Shown here one piece after another: positions 44,808 through 53,297 of a stretch of DNA of 62,093 bases. The stretch is from Rivularia sp. T60_A2020_040 (GTDB taxonomy: Bacteria > Cyanobacteriota > Cyanobacteriia > Cyanobacteriales > Nostocaceae): positions 1 through 62,093 of the forward strand of contig JACYMD010000015.1 of NCBI GenBank assembly GCA_015272215.1. The letters are read 5' to 3'. The notes beneath the pieces are model-generated. The model was not told the origin of the DNA, searched no databases, and worked only from the letters and a program-made list of their open reading frames with translations. The position numbers were made by a program, and so were the translations under genes. Numbering within the stretch: position 1 is the stretch's first letter; each line of letters starts with the position of its first letter.

Positions 44808-47800
44808 ATGGCTTATACAACAACTAACATTCAAGAATTTTTAGCCGAGATTAATCCCTTTAACCAGCTACAACCGGCTGTACTGTCAAAGCTTTTAGAA
44901 AAAGCACAACTGTACCGCTACCGGATGGGACAAGTGATTTTAGCGCGGGAAAAAATGCCCGCTCAAGTATCAATTTTGCATTCGGGACAAGTGCGTTTAT
45001 TGGGTTACGAGCCGGAAACCCAAATACCCGTAACTTTGGCAAGATTACAACCTGGAGAGGTTATGGGTTGGCTGGAAGTTTTACGGGGAGTAGGTGGTTC
45101 TACTGCCATTGCTTCCACGGAAGTTATATGTATTAACTTAAATACTGAGGATTTTCTGGCTTTATTAAGTCAAGAAGAAAGTTTTGCATCCTATTTTTAT
45201 CTTAGTGCGGGAATAGTTGAAGTATTTGAATTACTCTCGAAGCAACTCAAAACTCATGCCAATAGCCAGTTGATTCTAGAAGCATCCGATTGCAATAATT
45301 GTAAGGAATTAGCGCTAAAAATTTTTGATGATGCTCAGATTGCTAATTTAACAACTCGCGAAGCTGCCAAGCAATTAAGTCAAGATTATCTGTGGTTAGT
45401 CAGTGGAGGAACAGTTTCTCCCGATGTAATCGGTAATCGCTTTGACTCCACCGAATCTTTACCAAAAGGAAGTCGAGTACGTTTGTTAGGTTTACCTTTC
45501 AATGTTTTTTCACCCCAACCAAGGCTCGAAGATATCGGGGAAGAAGCGCAACAAGCTCATATCGCCGAAGTTATTCCTGGTGGAAATTCAACAACATATG
45601 ACGATATTCCTTACGCACCATTAGAACCTCCAGAAGCCGCAAACAATACTAAGCGAGATTCTGCTGCTAGTAAATATCCTCACGTGCGCGGTAGTGGCGG
45701 ATTAAACGCGATTCTGGCTTGTTTCCAGATGTTGAGCAAGCATTTAAATATGCCTTTCCGTCGGGAAGTGATTCGTAAAGTATTAATTAATCAACAAAAA
45801 CGCACGGGTTCGTTATCGTTGCAACAGTGCGGTGCTGTAGCCCAATTAGTCGGTTTAAGACCACAATTAATCGGCGTACCTGCAAGCGCTATTGGTAGAA
45901 TTGAAGCACCCGCCATCGTACAATGGCAAGACAGTTTTGCTGTACTTTACGAAATTAGCCCTAAAACCATCGTTCTTGGGGTACCAGAATCGGGAATCCT
46001 GCGTCAAAAACCCTCTGATGTCGCCCAAGTGTTGCTGCAATCGAACCCCCAACCCAAAGAAGAGCAACAACAAGATGTCGTTCCCGTACTGCTGCTGCAA
46101 GCCACCTCGGAAACACCGCAACAAAAATTTGGTCTGAGTTGGTTTTTACCTTCCTTAGTTAAGTATAAAGGGGTACTAACAGAAGTATTTGTTGCCTCCT
46201 TCTTCGTGCAGCTATTTGGTTTAGCAAACCCTTTAGTAACTCAGGTAATCATCGATAAAGTCATTAACCAGAACAGCCCAGATACTCTACAAGTTCTCGG
46301 TATATTCCTCTTGGTTATTGCAGTATTTGAGGCAGTACTTACCAGTATTCGGACTTATTTATTCGTTGATACCACCAACCGCATTGACTTAACCTTGGGT
46401 TCGGAAATTATCGACCACTTGTTACGCTTACCATTACGCTACTTTGAAAAGCGACCCGTGGGTGAACTTTCCACCAGGGTAAACGAATTAGAAAAAATTC
46501 GGCAATTTTTAACCGGAACCGCTTTAACTGTAGTGTTAGATGCGATTTTCTCGGTAATTTACATCGTGGTGATGTTTATCTATAGCTGGTTACTGGCTTT
46601 AGTTGCTCTGGCAACATTACCATTATTTGCCATCCTTACCTTCGTGGTTTCTCCCATCGTCCGCCGACAACTACGAGTCAAAGCAGAACGTAACGCCGAA
46701 GCGCAATCCCACCTAGTAGAGATTTTATCAGGTATTCAAACAGTTAAAGCCCAAAATATCGAATTGCGATCGCGCTGGCAGTGGCAAGAACGTTATGCTC
46801 GCTATGTGAGTGCTGGCTTCAAAACAGTGTTAACTTCTACTACTGCTAGTTCTACCAGTGGATTTCTCAACAAACTTTCCGGCTTACTCGTACTTTGGGT
46901 AGGGGCTTTTTTAGTATTAGAGCAAAAATTAACTTTAGGGGAATTAATCGCTTTTCGCATCATCGCTGGTTACGTAACTTCTCCCTTGCTACGTCTTACC
47001 CAACTATGGCAAAACTTCCAAGAAACTGCTTTATCCTTAGAACGTTTGAGCGACATTATCGACTCACCCCAAGAAGCCACTGAAGAAGATAAAGGTAACA
47101 TCCCCATGCCGATGATTGAAGGGGCTGTTAAATTTGATAACGTCTCCTTCCGCTTCAAACCCACTGGACCGATGCAGTTAAATAACATTAACTTAGAATT
47201 TCCGGCGGGGGTATTTGTTGGTGTCGTCGGACAAAGTGGTTCCGGTAAAAGTACATTAATGAAACTGGTACCGCGTTTATATCCGTTAGAATCCGGACGC
47301 ATTCTCATCGACGGTTACGACATTAATAAAGTAGAACTTTACTCCCTGCGAGAGCAAGTAGGGATTGTACCTCAAGATACTTTACTTTTTGAAGGACCAG
47401 TCCAGGAAAATATCGCTTTAAATTATCCTGATGCCACCCCAGAGGAGATTATCGAAGCAGCTAAAATCGCAGTGGCACATGATTTTATCATGGAGCTACC
47501 CAATGGGTACAATAGTAGAGTCGGCGAACGAGGTAGCGCTTTATCCGGCGGACAGCGACAAAGAATCGCAATTGCTCGGACAATTTTACAAAATCCCCGT
47601 TTATTAATCCTTGATGAAGCTACTAGCGCTCTAGACTACGAATCCGAACGTCAGGTATGCTTAAATTTAGCAGAAGCCTTCAAAGGAAGGACTGTATTTT
47701 TTATAACTCATAGATTAAGTACTATCCGCAATGCCGATACTATCTTGATGTTAGATAAAGGTTACGTTGTAGAACAAGGAACCCATCAAGAATTAATGTC

Positions 47801-47852
47801 ACTCAAAGGACGTTATTACTGTCTGTATCAACAACAGGAAGCGCAAATTTAA
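44808..47852 (+). CDS. HetC/HlyB-like ABC exporter with cyclic-nucleotide-binding and C39-like domains
   Basis: 1014 residues. Order: cyclic-nucleotide-binding-type domain (about 15-130; YRYRMGQVILAREKMPAQV, LQPGEVMGWLEVL); linker; C39-like domain (about 285-420; RGSGGLNAILACFQML, IVQWQDSFAVLYEI), where the catalytic Cys and His of true C39 peptidases are not in place; membrane domain (about 440-720); ABC ATPase with intact Walker A GQSGSGKST, LSGGQRQRIAIARTIL, LLILDEATSALD and THRLSTIRNAD. Same architecture as HetC but without hetP nearby. With the PPIase and HlyD it forms a type I exporter; the likely cargo is the adjacent DUF4114 proteins (inference). Confidence 0.9.
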   Translation: MAYTTTNIQEFLAEINPFNQLQPAVLSKLLEKAQLYRYRMGQVILAREKMPAQVSILHSGQVRLLGYEPETQIPVTLARLQPGEVMGWLEVLRGVGGSTAIASTEVICINLNTEDFLALLSQEESFASYFYLSAGIVEVFELLSKQLKTHANSQLILEASDCNNCKELALKIFDDAQIANLTTREAAKQLSQDYLWLVSGGTVSPDVIGNRFDSTESLPKGSRVRLLGLPFNVFSPQPRLEDIGEEAQQAHIAEVIPGGNSTTYDDIPYAPLEPPEAANNTKRDSAASKYPHVRGSGGLNAILACFQMLSKHLNMPFRREVIRKVLINQQKRTGSLSLQQCGAVAQLVGLRPQLIGVPASAIGRIEAPAIVQWQDSFAVLYEISPKTIVLGVPESGILRQKPSDVAQVLLQSNPQPKEEQQQDVVPVLLLQATSETPQQKFGLSWFLPSLVKYKGVLTEVFVASFFVQLFGLANPLVTQVIIDKVINQNSPDTLQVLGIFLLVIAVFEAVLTSIRTYLFVDTTNRIDLTLGSEIIDHLLRLPLRYFEKRPVGELSTRVNELEKIRQFLTGTALTVVLDAIFSVIYIVVMFIYSWLLALVALATLPLFAILTFVVSPIVRRQLRVKAERNAEAQSHLVEILSGIQTVKAQNIELRSRWQWQERYARYVSAGFKTVLTSTTASSTSGFLNKLSGLLVLWVGAFLVLEQKLTLGELIAFRIIAGYVTSPLLRLTQLWQNFQETALSLERLSDIIDSPQEATEEDKGNIPMPMIEGAVKFDNVSFRFKPTGPMQLNNINLEFPAGVFVGVVGQSGSGKSTLMKLVPRLYPLESGRILIDGYDINKVELYSLREQVGIVPQDTLLFEGPVQENIALNYPDATPEEIIEAAKIAVAHDFIMELPNGYNSRVGERGSALSGGQRQRIAIARTILQNPRLLILDEATSALDYESERQVCLNLAEAFKGRTVFFITHRLSTIRNADTILMLDKGYVVEQGTHQELMSLKGRYYCLYQQQEAQI

Positions 47853-47872
47853 AAAAATGGTAATTGGAGATG

Positions 47873-48054
47873 GGGACAAGGGGACAAGGGGACAAGGGGA
47901 CAAGGGGACAAATTAAAAACTCCTAACTCTTAACTCTTAACTCTTAACTCCTAACTCCGGTACAGACGTAGCAGTGCTACGTCTCTACAACAATAACTCC
48001 GGTGGTACTCACTCCTAACCTTCAATCTAAAATCTAAAATCTAAAATCTAAAAT
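47873..48054. repeat. STRR arrays and palindrome between exporter and HlyD genes
   Basis: GGGACAA heptamers (47873-47910), TTAACTC heptamers (47919-47957), a perfect AGACGTAGC/GCTACGTCT palindrome (47964-47984), then four AAAATCT heptamers (about 48023-48054), ending just before the HlyD ATG. Confidence 0.85.
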
Positions 48055-48060
48055 TATTTT

Positions 48061-49611
48061 ATGACTCAATTAAACGGAAATCTCAACGGTAATGGCTCCC
48101 GACAAACCCTACTCCCTGGATTAGGGAATAGTCCCCAAGATTCTATCCCTCAAAAAAATGGTAAATCAAGAGTTTCGGAGTTTGATCAACCTGTAATTTT
48201 GCGGCGATCGCCATTATTTTCACGGGCGGCGCTATGGAGTATTTTGGGTGTAACTGTTTTTACCGTTACCTGGGCGTATTTTTCTCGAATTGACCAAGCT
48301 GTCCCCGCTCAAGGAAAGCTGGAACCTCAAGGAACGGTTAGAGAAGTCCAGGTTCCTGTAAATGGTATGGTGAAAGAGGTGTTTGTTAAGGATGGAGACC
48401 GGGTAAAACAAGGAGACTTGCTGCTACGTCTTGATCATGCTGGTGCTGAAGCAGAATTGGTTTCCACCAGAAAAGTTCGGGAAGCTCTAAAATTAGAAAA
48501 TCAATTTTATCGCAGTTTATTTAGTGGTTCAGGTTCTTTACCAACAACAGCTTCGATCCAAGTACCCCAAGAAATGGGAAATTTAGCTCAAAGTCGGGCT
48601 GCTTTATTAAAAGAAAATCAATTTTATCGAGTACTATTGAGCGGAAATAGCAATGGTGTAAATTTGACCGGAGAGCAGCAACTGCGTTTATTTTCCAGCC
48701 AAGAACAATTAAGGTCTCAAGGCGCTCAAATCAAGTTAGAACAAGCCCAATTACAACAACAATTAGCACAAACTAAAGAAAAACTGGATAATTCTCGAAA
48801 TATTCTCAGTATTAATCAAGGTATTCTTAACGATTTAGAACCATTGTACAGAGAAGGGGCGATCGCTCGTTTACAATACCTACAACAAAAGCAAGAGGTT
48901 AGCAACCGTCAAAGTGAAGTTGCTCAACTTTCTCAAGAAATACAGCGTTTGAGGTTGGCTATTACTCAAACAGGTCAGCAGTTGCAAAATGCTTTATCAA
49001 CTTCCACTAAAGATATATTGACTCAAATCGCAGACAATGAAAAACGTATTGCTGAAATTGACAGTCAAATTAATAAATCTATAGTCGAAAATGAAAAACG
49101 AATTGCCGAACTCGATGGTCAAATCAAGCAAGCTTCATTAACTAGAGAATACCAAGTTGTCAAAGCTCCGGTAGATGGAGTTGTATTTGATATGAAAGCC
49201 AGTAATCCTGGATATGTAGCTAATACGACGGAACCCGTACTGAAAGTCGTACCGGAACAATCTTTGATGGCGGAAGTGTTTATTACTAACAAAGATATCG
49301 GGTTTGTTAAAGAAGGAATGCCGGTTGATGTTAGATTTGAAAGCTATAATTTCAGTGAATTCGGCGATATTAAAGGCACCCTGGTTTCAATTGGTAAAGA
49401 TGCTTTACCGCCGGATCAAATTCATCCTTACTACCGTTTTCCAGCAAAAATTGAGTTAGATCGACAAACTTTAGCAGCGAACGGAAGGCAATTACCTCTG
49501 CAATCGGGAATGTCTGTTACTGCAAATATTAAAACTAGGGATAGAAGTATTTTAAGTATATTTACTGACAAGTTTACTCAAACAGCCGAAAGTGTGAAAT
49601 TTGTCAGATAG
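48061..49611 (+). CDS. HlyD-family membrane fusion protein
   Basis: Periplasmic adaptor linking the ABC exporter to an outer-membrane TolC-type channel. 516 residues: short cytoplasmic N-terminus, one membrane helix (about 58-80, RAALWSILGVTVFTVTWAYF), barrel-sandwich half (QGTVREVQVPVNGMVKEVFVKDGDRVKQGDLLLRLD), long coiled-coil hairpin (about 215-370), second half of the lipoyl-like domain (VKAPVDGVVFDMKASNPGYVA) and C-terminal barrels. No TolC homologue is in the window. The ATG is preceded by heptamer repeats instead of a clear ribosome site. Confidence 0.92.
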   Translation: MTQLNGNLNGNGSRQTLLPGLGNSPQDSIPQKNGKSRVSEFDQPVILRRSPLFSRAALWSILGVTVFTVTWAYFSRIDQAVPAQGKLEPQGTVREVQVPVNGMVKEVFVKDGDRVKQGDLLLRLDHAGAEAELVSTRKVREALKLENQFYRSLFSGSGSLPTTASIQVPQEMGNLAQSRAALLKENQFYRVLLSGNSNGVNLTGEQQLRLFSSQEQLRSQGAQIKLEQAQLQQQLAQTKEKLDNSRNILSINQGILNDLEPLYREGAIARLQYLQQKQEVSNRQSEVAQLSQEIQRLRLAITQTGQQLQNALSTSTKDILTQIADNEKRIAEIDSQINKSIVENEKRIAELDGQIKQASLTREYQVVKAPVDGVVFDMKASNPGYVANTTEPVLKVVPEQSLMAEVFITNKDIGFVKEGMPVDVRFESYNFSEFGDIKGTLVSIGKDALPPDQIHPYYRFPAKIELDRQTLAANGRQLPLQSGMSVTANIKTRDRSILSIFTDKFTQTAESVKFVR

Positions 49612-49651
49612 GGTATATAGCAAATTTCAGTTGAGTCCAATACACTAAAAT

Positions 49652-49707
49652 CTCACTCCCTTCCCCTCTCCTTGCTAAGGAGAGGGGTGCCCGAAGGGCG
49701 GGGTGAG
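49652..49707. repeat. CCCCTCTCCTT palindromic repeat
   Basis: CCCCTCTCCTT (49663-49673) and AAGGAGAGGGG (49677-49687) form a perfect 11-bp stem, flanked by CTCAC/GTGAG at 49652 and 49707 with a GCCCGAAGGGC inner palindrome. Typical interspersed element of cyanobacterial genomes; may end the hlyD transcript. Confidence 0.75.
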
Positions 49708-49743
49708 GTAAAACTGGTATTGCAGCCAAGTGAAAACCGCTAT

Positions 49744-49806
49744 AGAAGTCGGGTTTTTACAACCAGTATCTGTAACACCCTTACAAGTAAAAAAAACCCG
49801 ACTTCT
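49744..49806 (+). terminator. AAGTCGGG palindrome after hlyD
   Basis: AGAAGTCGGG (49744-49753) and CCCGACTTCT (49797-49806), about 130 bp past the hlyD stop. Confidence 0.7.
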
Positions 49807-50360
49807 GAAGATTGCGGAGTCCAAAAAATTTATAATCAGAAATTATGAACAATTAATAAACTTTCTATAAAGAAATAAAATATGTGTGTTGGTTTACTTA
49901 CTTTCTTTTTTTTTAGATTATTGTATATAATTAAGTTCCCCAAAAAAGTGTAAGTTAATGTTCCCTATGTTTTGCTCAGCCGAGAAATAAGTGTAAGAAA
50001 GTAGTTTTTTTGATGGTAGAAAATAAATAATTCATTAATTTCTATCAAAAAGGCAATATTTCGTGTTCTACTTCTAACACGCGCTGAGTCAACAAAATTT
50101 ATCAGTGTTTACAGAACATTTCCGGAGGGCAAGCAGAATATACTGTATTACAGTATTGCAGCTTACTAAAACTCGGAAAAGTTGAAATAAAGGTAATTAC
50201 AACCTTCTATATCAGACTTTAGAACTGATGCACAATAGTAGGTTAATATTTTCCCACCCTATTTAATTTTTTTTTAACGGCTAGTAGTTTGGTTTTCAAG
50301 AAAACTTTTCAAGTTTTCTTAATCTCACACTGCCCAAATAAGTATTTTTGACACTAAAGG

Positions 50361-52016
50361 ATGAAATCGCCTTCAGACATTTTTGAATGCCTTCATCTAA
50401 GAAAACATATCTACACCAATACTAACAAAATGTTGATAACAATGCCAAATTCTACAGAAGTTAACGTCATCCCTCGCGAAAACCAAAACCTTGGTACAGC
50501 ATCTCTTAACCTTGATGACAATGCGAATTATCAAATAACTCTCTCGCCGGTAAATCAAAATACTCAGTACAACTTTGCTTATATTATTGACGTATCAGAC
50601 AGCATGAGCGGGGAGCCGCTTCAAGCAGCGAAAAATGCTTATATTAGTTTAACAAACTCATTAATTGATAGCGGGATTGCAGAGGTATCGCAATTTGCGG
50701 TAATTCCTTTTGGCTCTGATGCATTGCTCAACGCACCCTTAAATCCAGCACAAGCAATCTCAACCATTGAAGGTTTATCTCTTAATGGTTTTACTAATTT
50801 TAATGCAGCACTGGAAAAAGCCAATCAGTTCTTTTCTACAGTACCTCCGGGAGCAACCAATAAAGTTTATTTTCTCTCTGATGGGTTTTCAACCACAGGA
50901 GGAAGTTTTAAGAATACAGCAAAAGCCCTACAATCGGTAGCTGATGTTCAAGCTTACGGTTTTGGTGCTGCAAATATCCAACAATTAAATATTGTAGATT
51001 CAGACAAACCTACAATCGTTTCCCAAACATCAGAATTAGCAGATGAATTTGTTAATTCTATACTTTCTCGCGATGATATCTCTAAGATTAATATTCTTTT
51101 AGATGACAAAATTATTCAAACCATTCAACCCGAAGAGTTGAAAGAAAGTTCTGCTGGTTTAACTTTTACAGGTTCCATTGACGGTTTAAATCCCGAAAAG
51201 GATACACAAAATAAGCTGTCCGCAGAAATAGTTTATACTGACAAAACCCCCGACACTACAGTTGATTTAGTCGTTAATTCAGAAACAGATAAAAATAATA
51301 ATCAAGAAAATCTGGGTAATCCAGTTCCACAAACGATACAAGTAGTTCCAAAACTGGGTAATGAGCTTCCTATTCTCAGCGTTGACGATAATATGGGAAC
51401 CAACATCATTGAATTTCCTACAACCTTTGAGAATAACAAACCAGAATATCCCAAAGTTGCGGTAATCGAAAACGATAATGTCGAACAAACTCCACAAATT
51501 GTTCCCCAAAATGCAGTTCAAAATATCATCGATGGCAACTTACTTAACTTAGAATCCTTTACAGGTAATGTTGCAATCACTTTTGCTGTAGATAGAGAAG
51601 CATTATTTGATAATACTGTCGGTTTTTACAAAATTGAAGACGCAGAAGGAACCATTACCGAGCCAATAACTGGAAATAAGCTTAAACCTAGTGATGGTAA
51701 AGCTTATGCAGAATTAGCTCTGAAGCTTCATCAACCCGAACTTGAATTAACGGTAGATAACCTCAGTTCCACTATTATCCAAGACAGCCTCTCAGGAGGA
51801 TATCTTTATGCTCCCTTCATGATTGCTGACGGGAATCTCGATACCCTCAAAGGAGACTTTAGTCAAGTCTATTTCTCCTTTGCTCAAGCTAATTCCGATG
51901 GAGTAGAGCATATTCGTTCTCTAGGAAACAATAGCTTGGGTTTTGAAGATTTATGGAAGGGTGGCGATAACGACTTCAACGATATGGTTATTCGTACTGA
52001 GATTACAATGGTTTAA
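50361..52016 (+). CDS. Secreted VWA-domain protein with DUF4114 tail
   Basis: 551 residues from ATG 50361; in-frame ATGs at 50430 and 50442 are plausible because the first 23-27 residues look unlike the rest. A von Willebrand factor A domain (about 65-235) keeps the MIDAS motif DVSDSMSG and FLSDGFS, so divalent-metal-dependent adhesion is likely. A middle region of about 150 residues is unassigned. The C-terminus (about 400-551) is DUF4114, ending LGFEDLWKGGDNDFNDMVIRT. No signal peptide, as in the other two DUF4114 proteins, suggesting the same export route. Two copies of the palindrome follow. Confidence 0.88.
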   Translation: MKSPSDIFECLHLRKHIYTNTNKMLITMPNSTEVNVIPRENQNLGTASLNLDDNANYQITLSPVNQNTQYNFAYIIDVSDSMSGEPLQAAKNAYISLTNSLIDSGIAEVSQFAVIPFGSDALLNAPLNPAQAISTIEGLSLNGFTNFNAALEKANQFFSTVPPGATNKVYFLSDGFSTTGGSFKNTAKALQSVADVQAYGFGAANIQQLNIVDSDKPTIVSQTSELADEFVNSILSRDDISKINILLDDKIIQTIQPEELKESSAGLTFTGSIDGLNPEKDTQNKLSAEIVYTDKTPDTTVDLVVNSETDKNNNQENLGNPVPQTIQVVPKLGNELPILSVDDNMGTNIIEFPTTFENNKPEYPKVAVIENDNVEQTPQIVPQNAVQNIIDGNLLNLESFTGNVAITFAVDREALFDNTVGFYKIEDAEGTITEPITGNKLKPSDGKAYAELALKLHQPELELTVDNLSSTIIQDSLSGGYLYAPFMIADGNLDTLKGDFSQVYFSFAQANSDGVEHIRSLGNNSLGFEDLWKGGDNDFNDMVIRTEITMV

Positions 52017-52025
52017 CCTCCAAAC

Positions 52026-52181
52026 AAGTCGGGTTTTTAAGGGAAATATCTCTAATCTCAGACAATTAATTGTTCAAAAAACCCGACTTCTCACCCACAT
52101 CAACCAAGATTCAAGAAGTCGGGTTTTTAAGGGAAATATCTGTAATCTCAGACAATTAATTGTTCAAAAAACCCGACTTCT
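52026..52181 (+). repeat. Tandem duplicate of the AAGTCGGG palindrome
   Basis: Two nearly identical copies (52026-52089 and about 52114-52181) stand 90 bp apart as direct repeats, including the loop; one mismatch is seen (TCTCTAATC versus TCTGTAATC). The first begins 9 bp after the VWA gene stop. Each can form a terminator-like stem. Confidence 0.8.
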
Positions 52182-52310
52182 CACCCAAACAAAACCGTAT
52201 AAGTATTCTTGCCAACACAATATTAATATTATTACCTTTAAAATCAAACAGCTTGCATATAAATACTTAAGTAGAAATGCAAGTATTATTTAAAACCTAA
52301 CTAAAAAAAT

Positions 52311-53039
52311 ATGAATAAAACCGTACAAATTCAGGAAATAGCGATCGCGATTACAGCTAAAGACTTGAATCCTAACGTTGTTAACCTGGATTTTTTGAAA
52401 TACAGCAATATTATCTCATCTGATTGGCAACTAGCACGTCCTCCGGTTCAAACAAAAAACTTGACTCAGCTTGTTTTTGAAAATGGCATTGCAATTGTCA
52501 CACAACCGAACCGGATAATTTTTGCAGAAGCTATTGATAAAAAAGATATTCAACAAGCAATTATTGCTCAATTAGCTGTTAAATATATAGAAAAGTTACC
52601 TAAGATAGAATATCAAGCTGTAGGTATTAATCCCAAAGGATTTGTAACTTTTACAGAATCAAATAGTGCAACCAACTATGTATTAAAAAAACTGCTCGCT
52701 TCCGGAGAATGGCGAGAATTTGGTAAAACACCCGTAAAAGCTGCAATCCAATTATCCTATACTTTAGAAGATTATATATTAAATTTAACTATCAACGAAG
52801 GATTGCTGAAAATGTCAGAAGAAAAATCTCTCCCAGCAATATTATTTTCCGGCAATTTTAACTACAATATTGTTGGTAATAATCAACAAGAAAGACTGCA
52901 AAATTTATATCAAATTATTCAGAATTGGAACAAAAACTTAGAAACTTATCAACAACTAATTAACGACAAATTTTTATCTGATCGATTTGAGGATAAAAAC
53001 GTGCTTCCCTTTGGTATTGCCATTTCTCCATCAATCTAA
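52311..53039 (+). CDS. Conserved-looking protein of unknown function
   Basis: 242 residues, ATG at 52311. No signal peptide, membrane segment or motif recognised. Predicted mixed alpha/beta; alternating hydrophobic strands occur at 9-16 (EIAIAITA), 63-75 (QLVFENGIAIVTQ) and 101-115. It precedes the NYN-LOTUS gene on the same strand by about 260 bp, so they may or may not share a promoter. Normal codon and base use for the window. I cannot assign a family. Confidence 0.7.
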   Translation: MNKTVQIQEIAIAITAKDLNPNVVNLDFLKYSNIISSDWQLARPPVQTKNLTQLVFENGIAIVTQPNRIIFAEAIDKKDIQQAIIAQLAVKYIEKLPKIEYQAVGINPKGFVTFTESNSATNYVLKKLLASGEWREFGKTPVKAAIQLSYTLEDYILNLTINEGLLKMSEEKSLPAILFSGNFNYNIVGNNQQERLQNLYQIIQNWNKNLETYQQLINDKFLSDRFEDKNVLPFGIAISPSI

Positions 53040-53297
53040 AATATCAGCAATATCAGCGCGATCGCAATATAAACTATTAATAATTATTAATCTTTTTTGT
53101 TCTGATTATTTTCCCCAATCCTCTTTCTGACTATAATCTCAAAGATAGAGGGTTGATAATTGTGATTTTTCTTCAAATTGGCTTGCTTAAGCAATTTTAC
53201 GGTTATCAGATAAATTATTTAGTAGATATAAAAGGAAATATACCATTTTAAAATTGGTATTAGTTAGGATGTCCTATCTACTGTAATCAAACGAGCT

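Larger units (their letters stand above)
49612..50360. other. Intergenic region with two palindromic elements
   Basis: 750 bp without a gene. It holds two palindromes (listed separately), a short operator-like palindrome TACTGTA-T-TACAGTA at 50141-50155, and a partial Pho-box-like pair at 50262-50280 (TTTAATTT perfect, TTTAACGG 6/8). Confidence 0.6.

Noticed and set aside
50141-50155. TACTGTA-T-TACAGTA palindrome as a LexA or NtcA site
   Set aside because: Does not match the NtcA (GTA-N8-TAC) or cyanobacterial LexA pattern; noted only as a palindrome.
50262-50280. Pho-box-like pair upstream of the VWA-DUF4114 gene
   Set aside because: First octamer fits, the second only 6/8, within a T-rich run; too weak to call.
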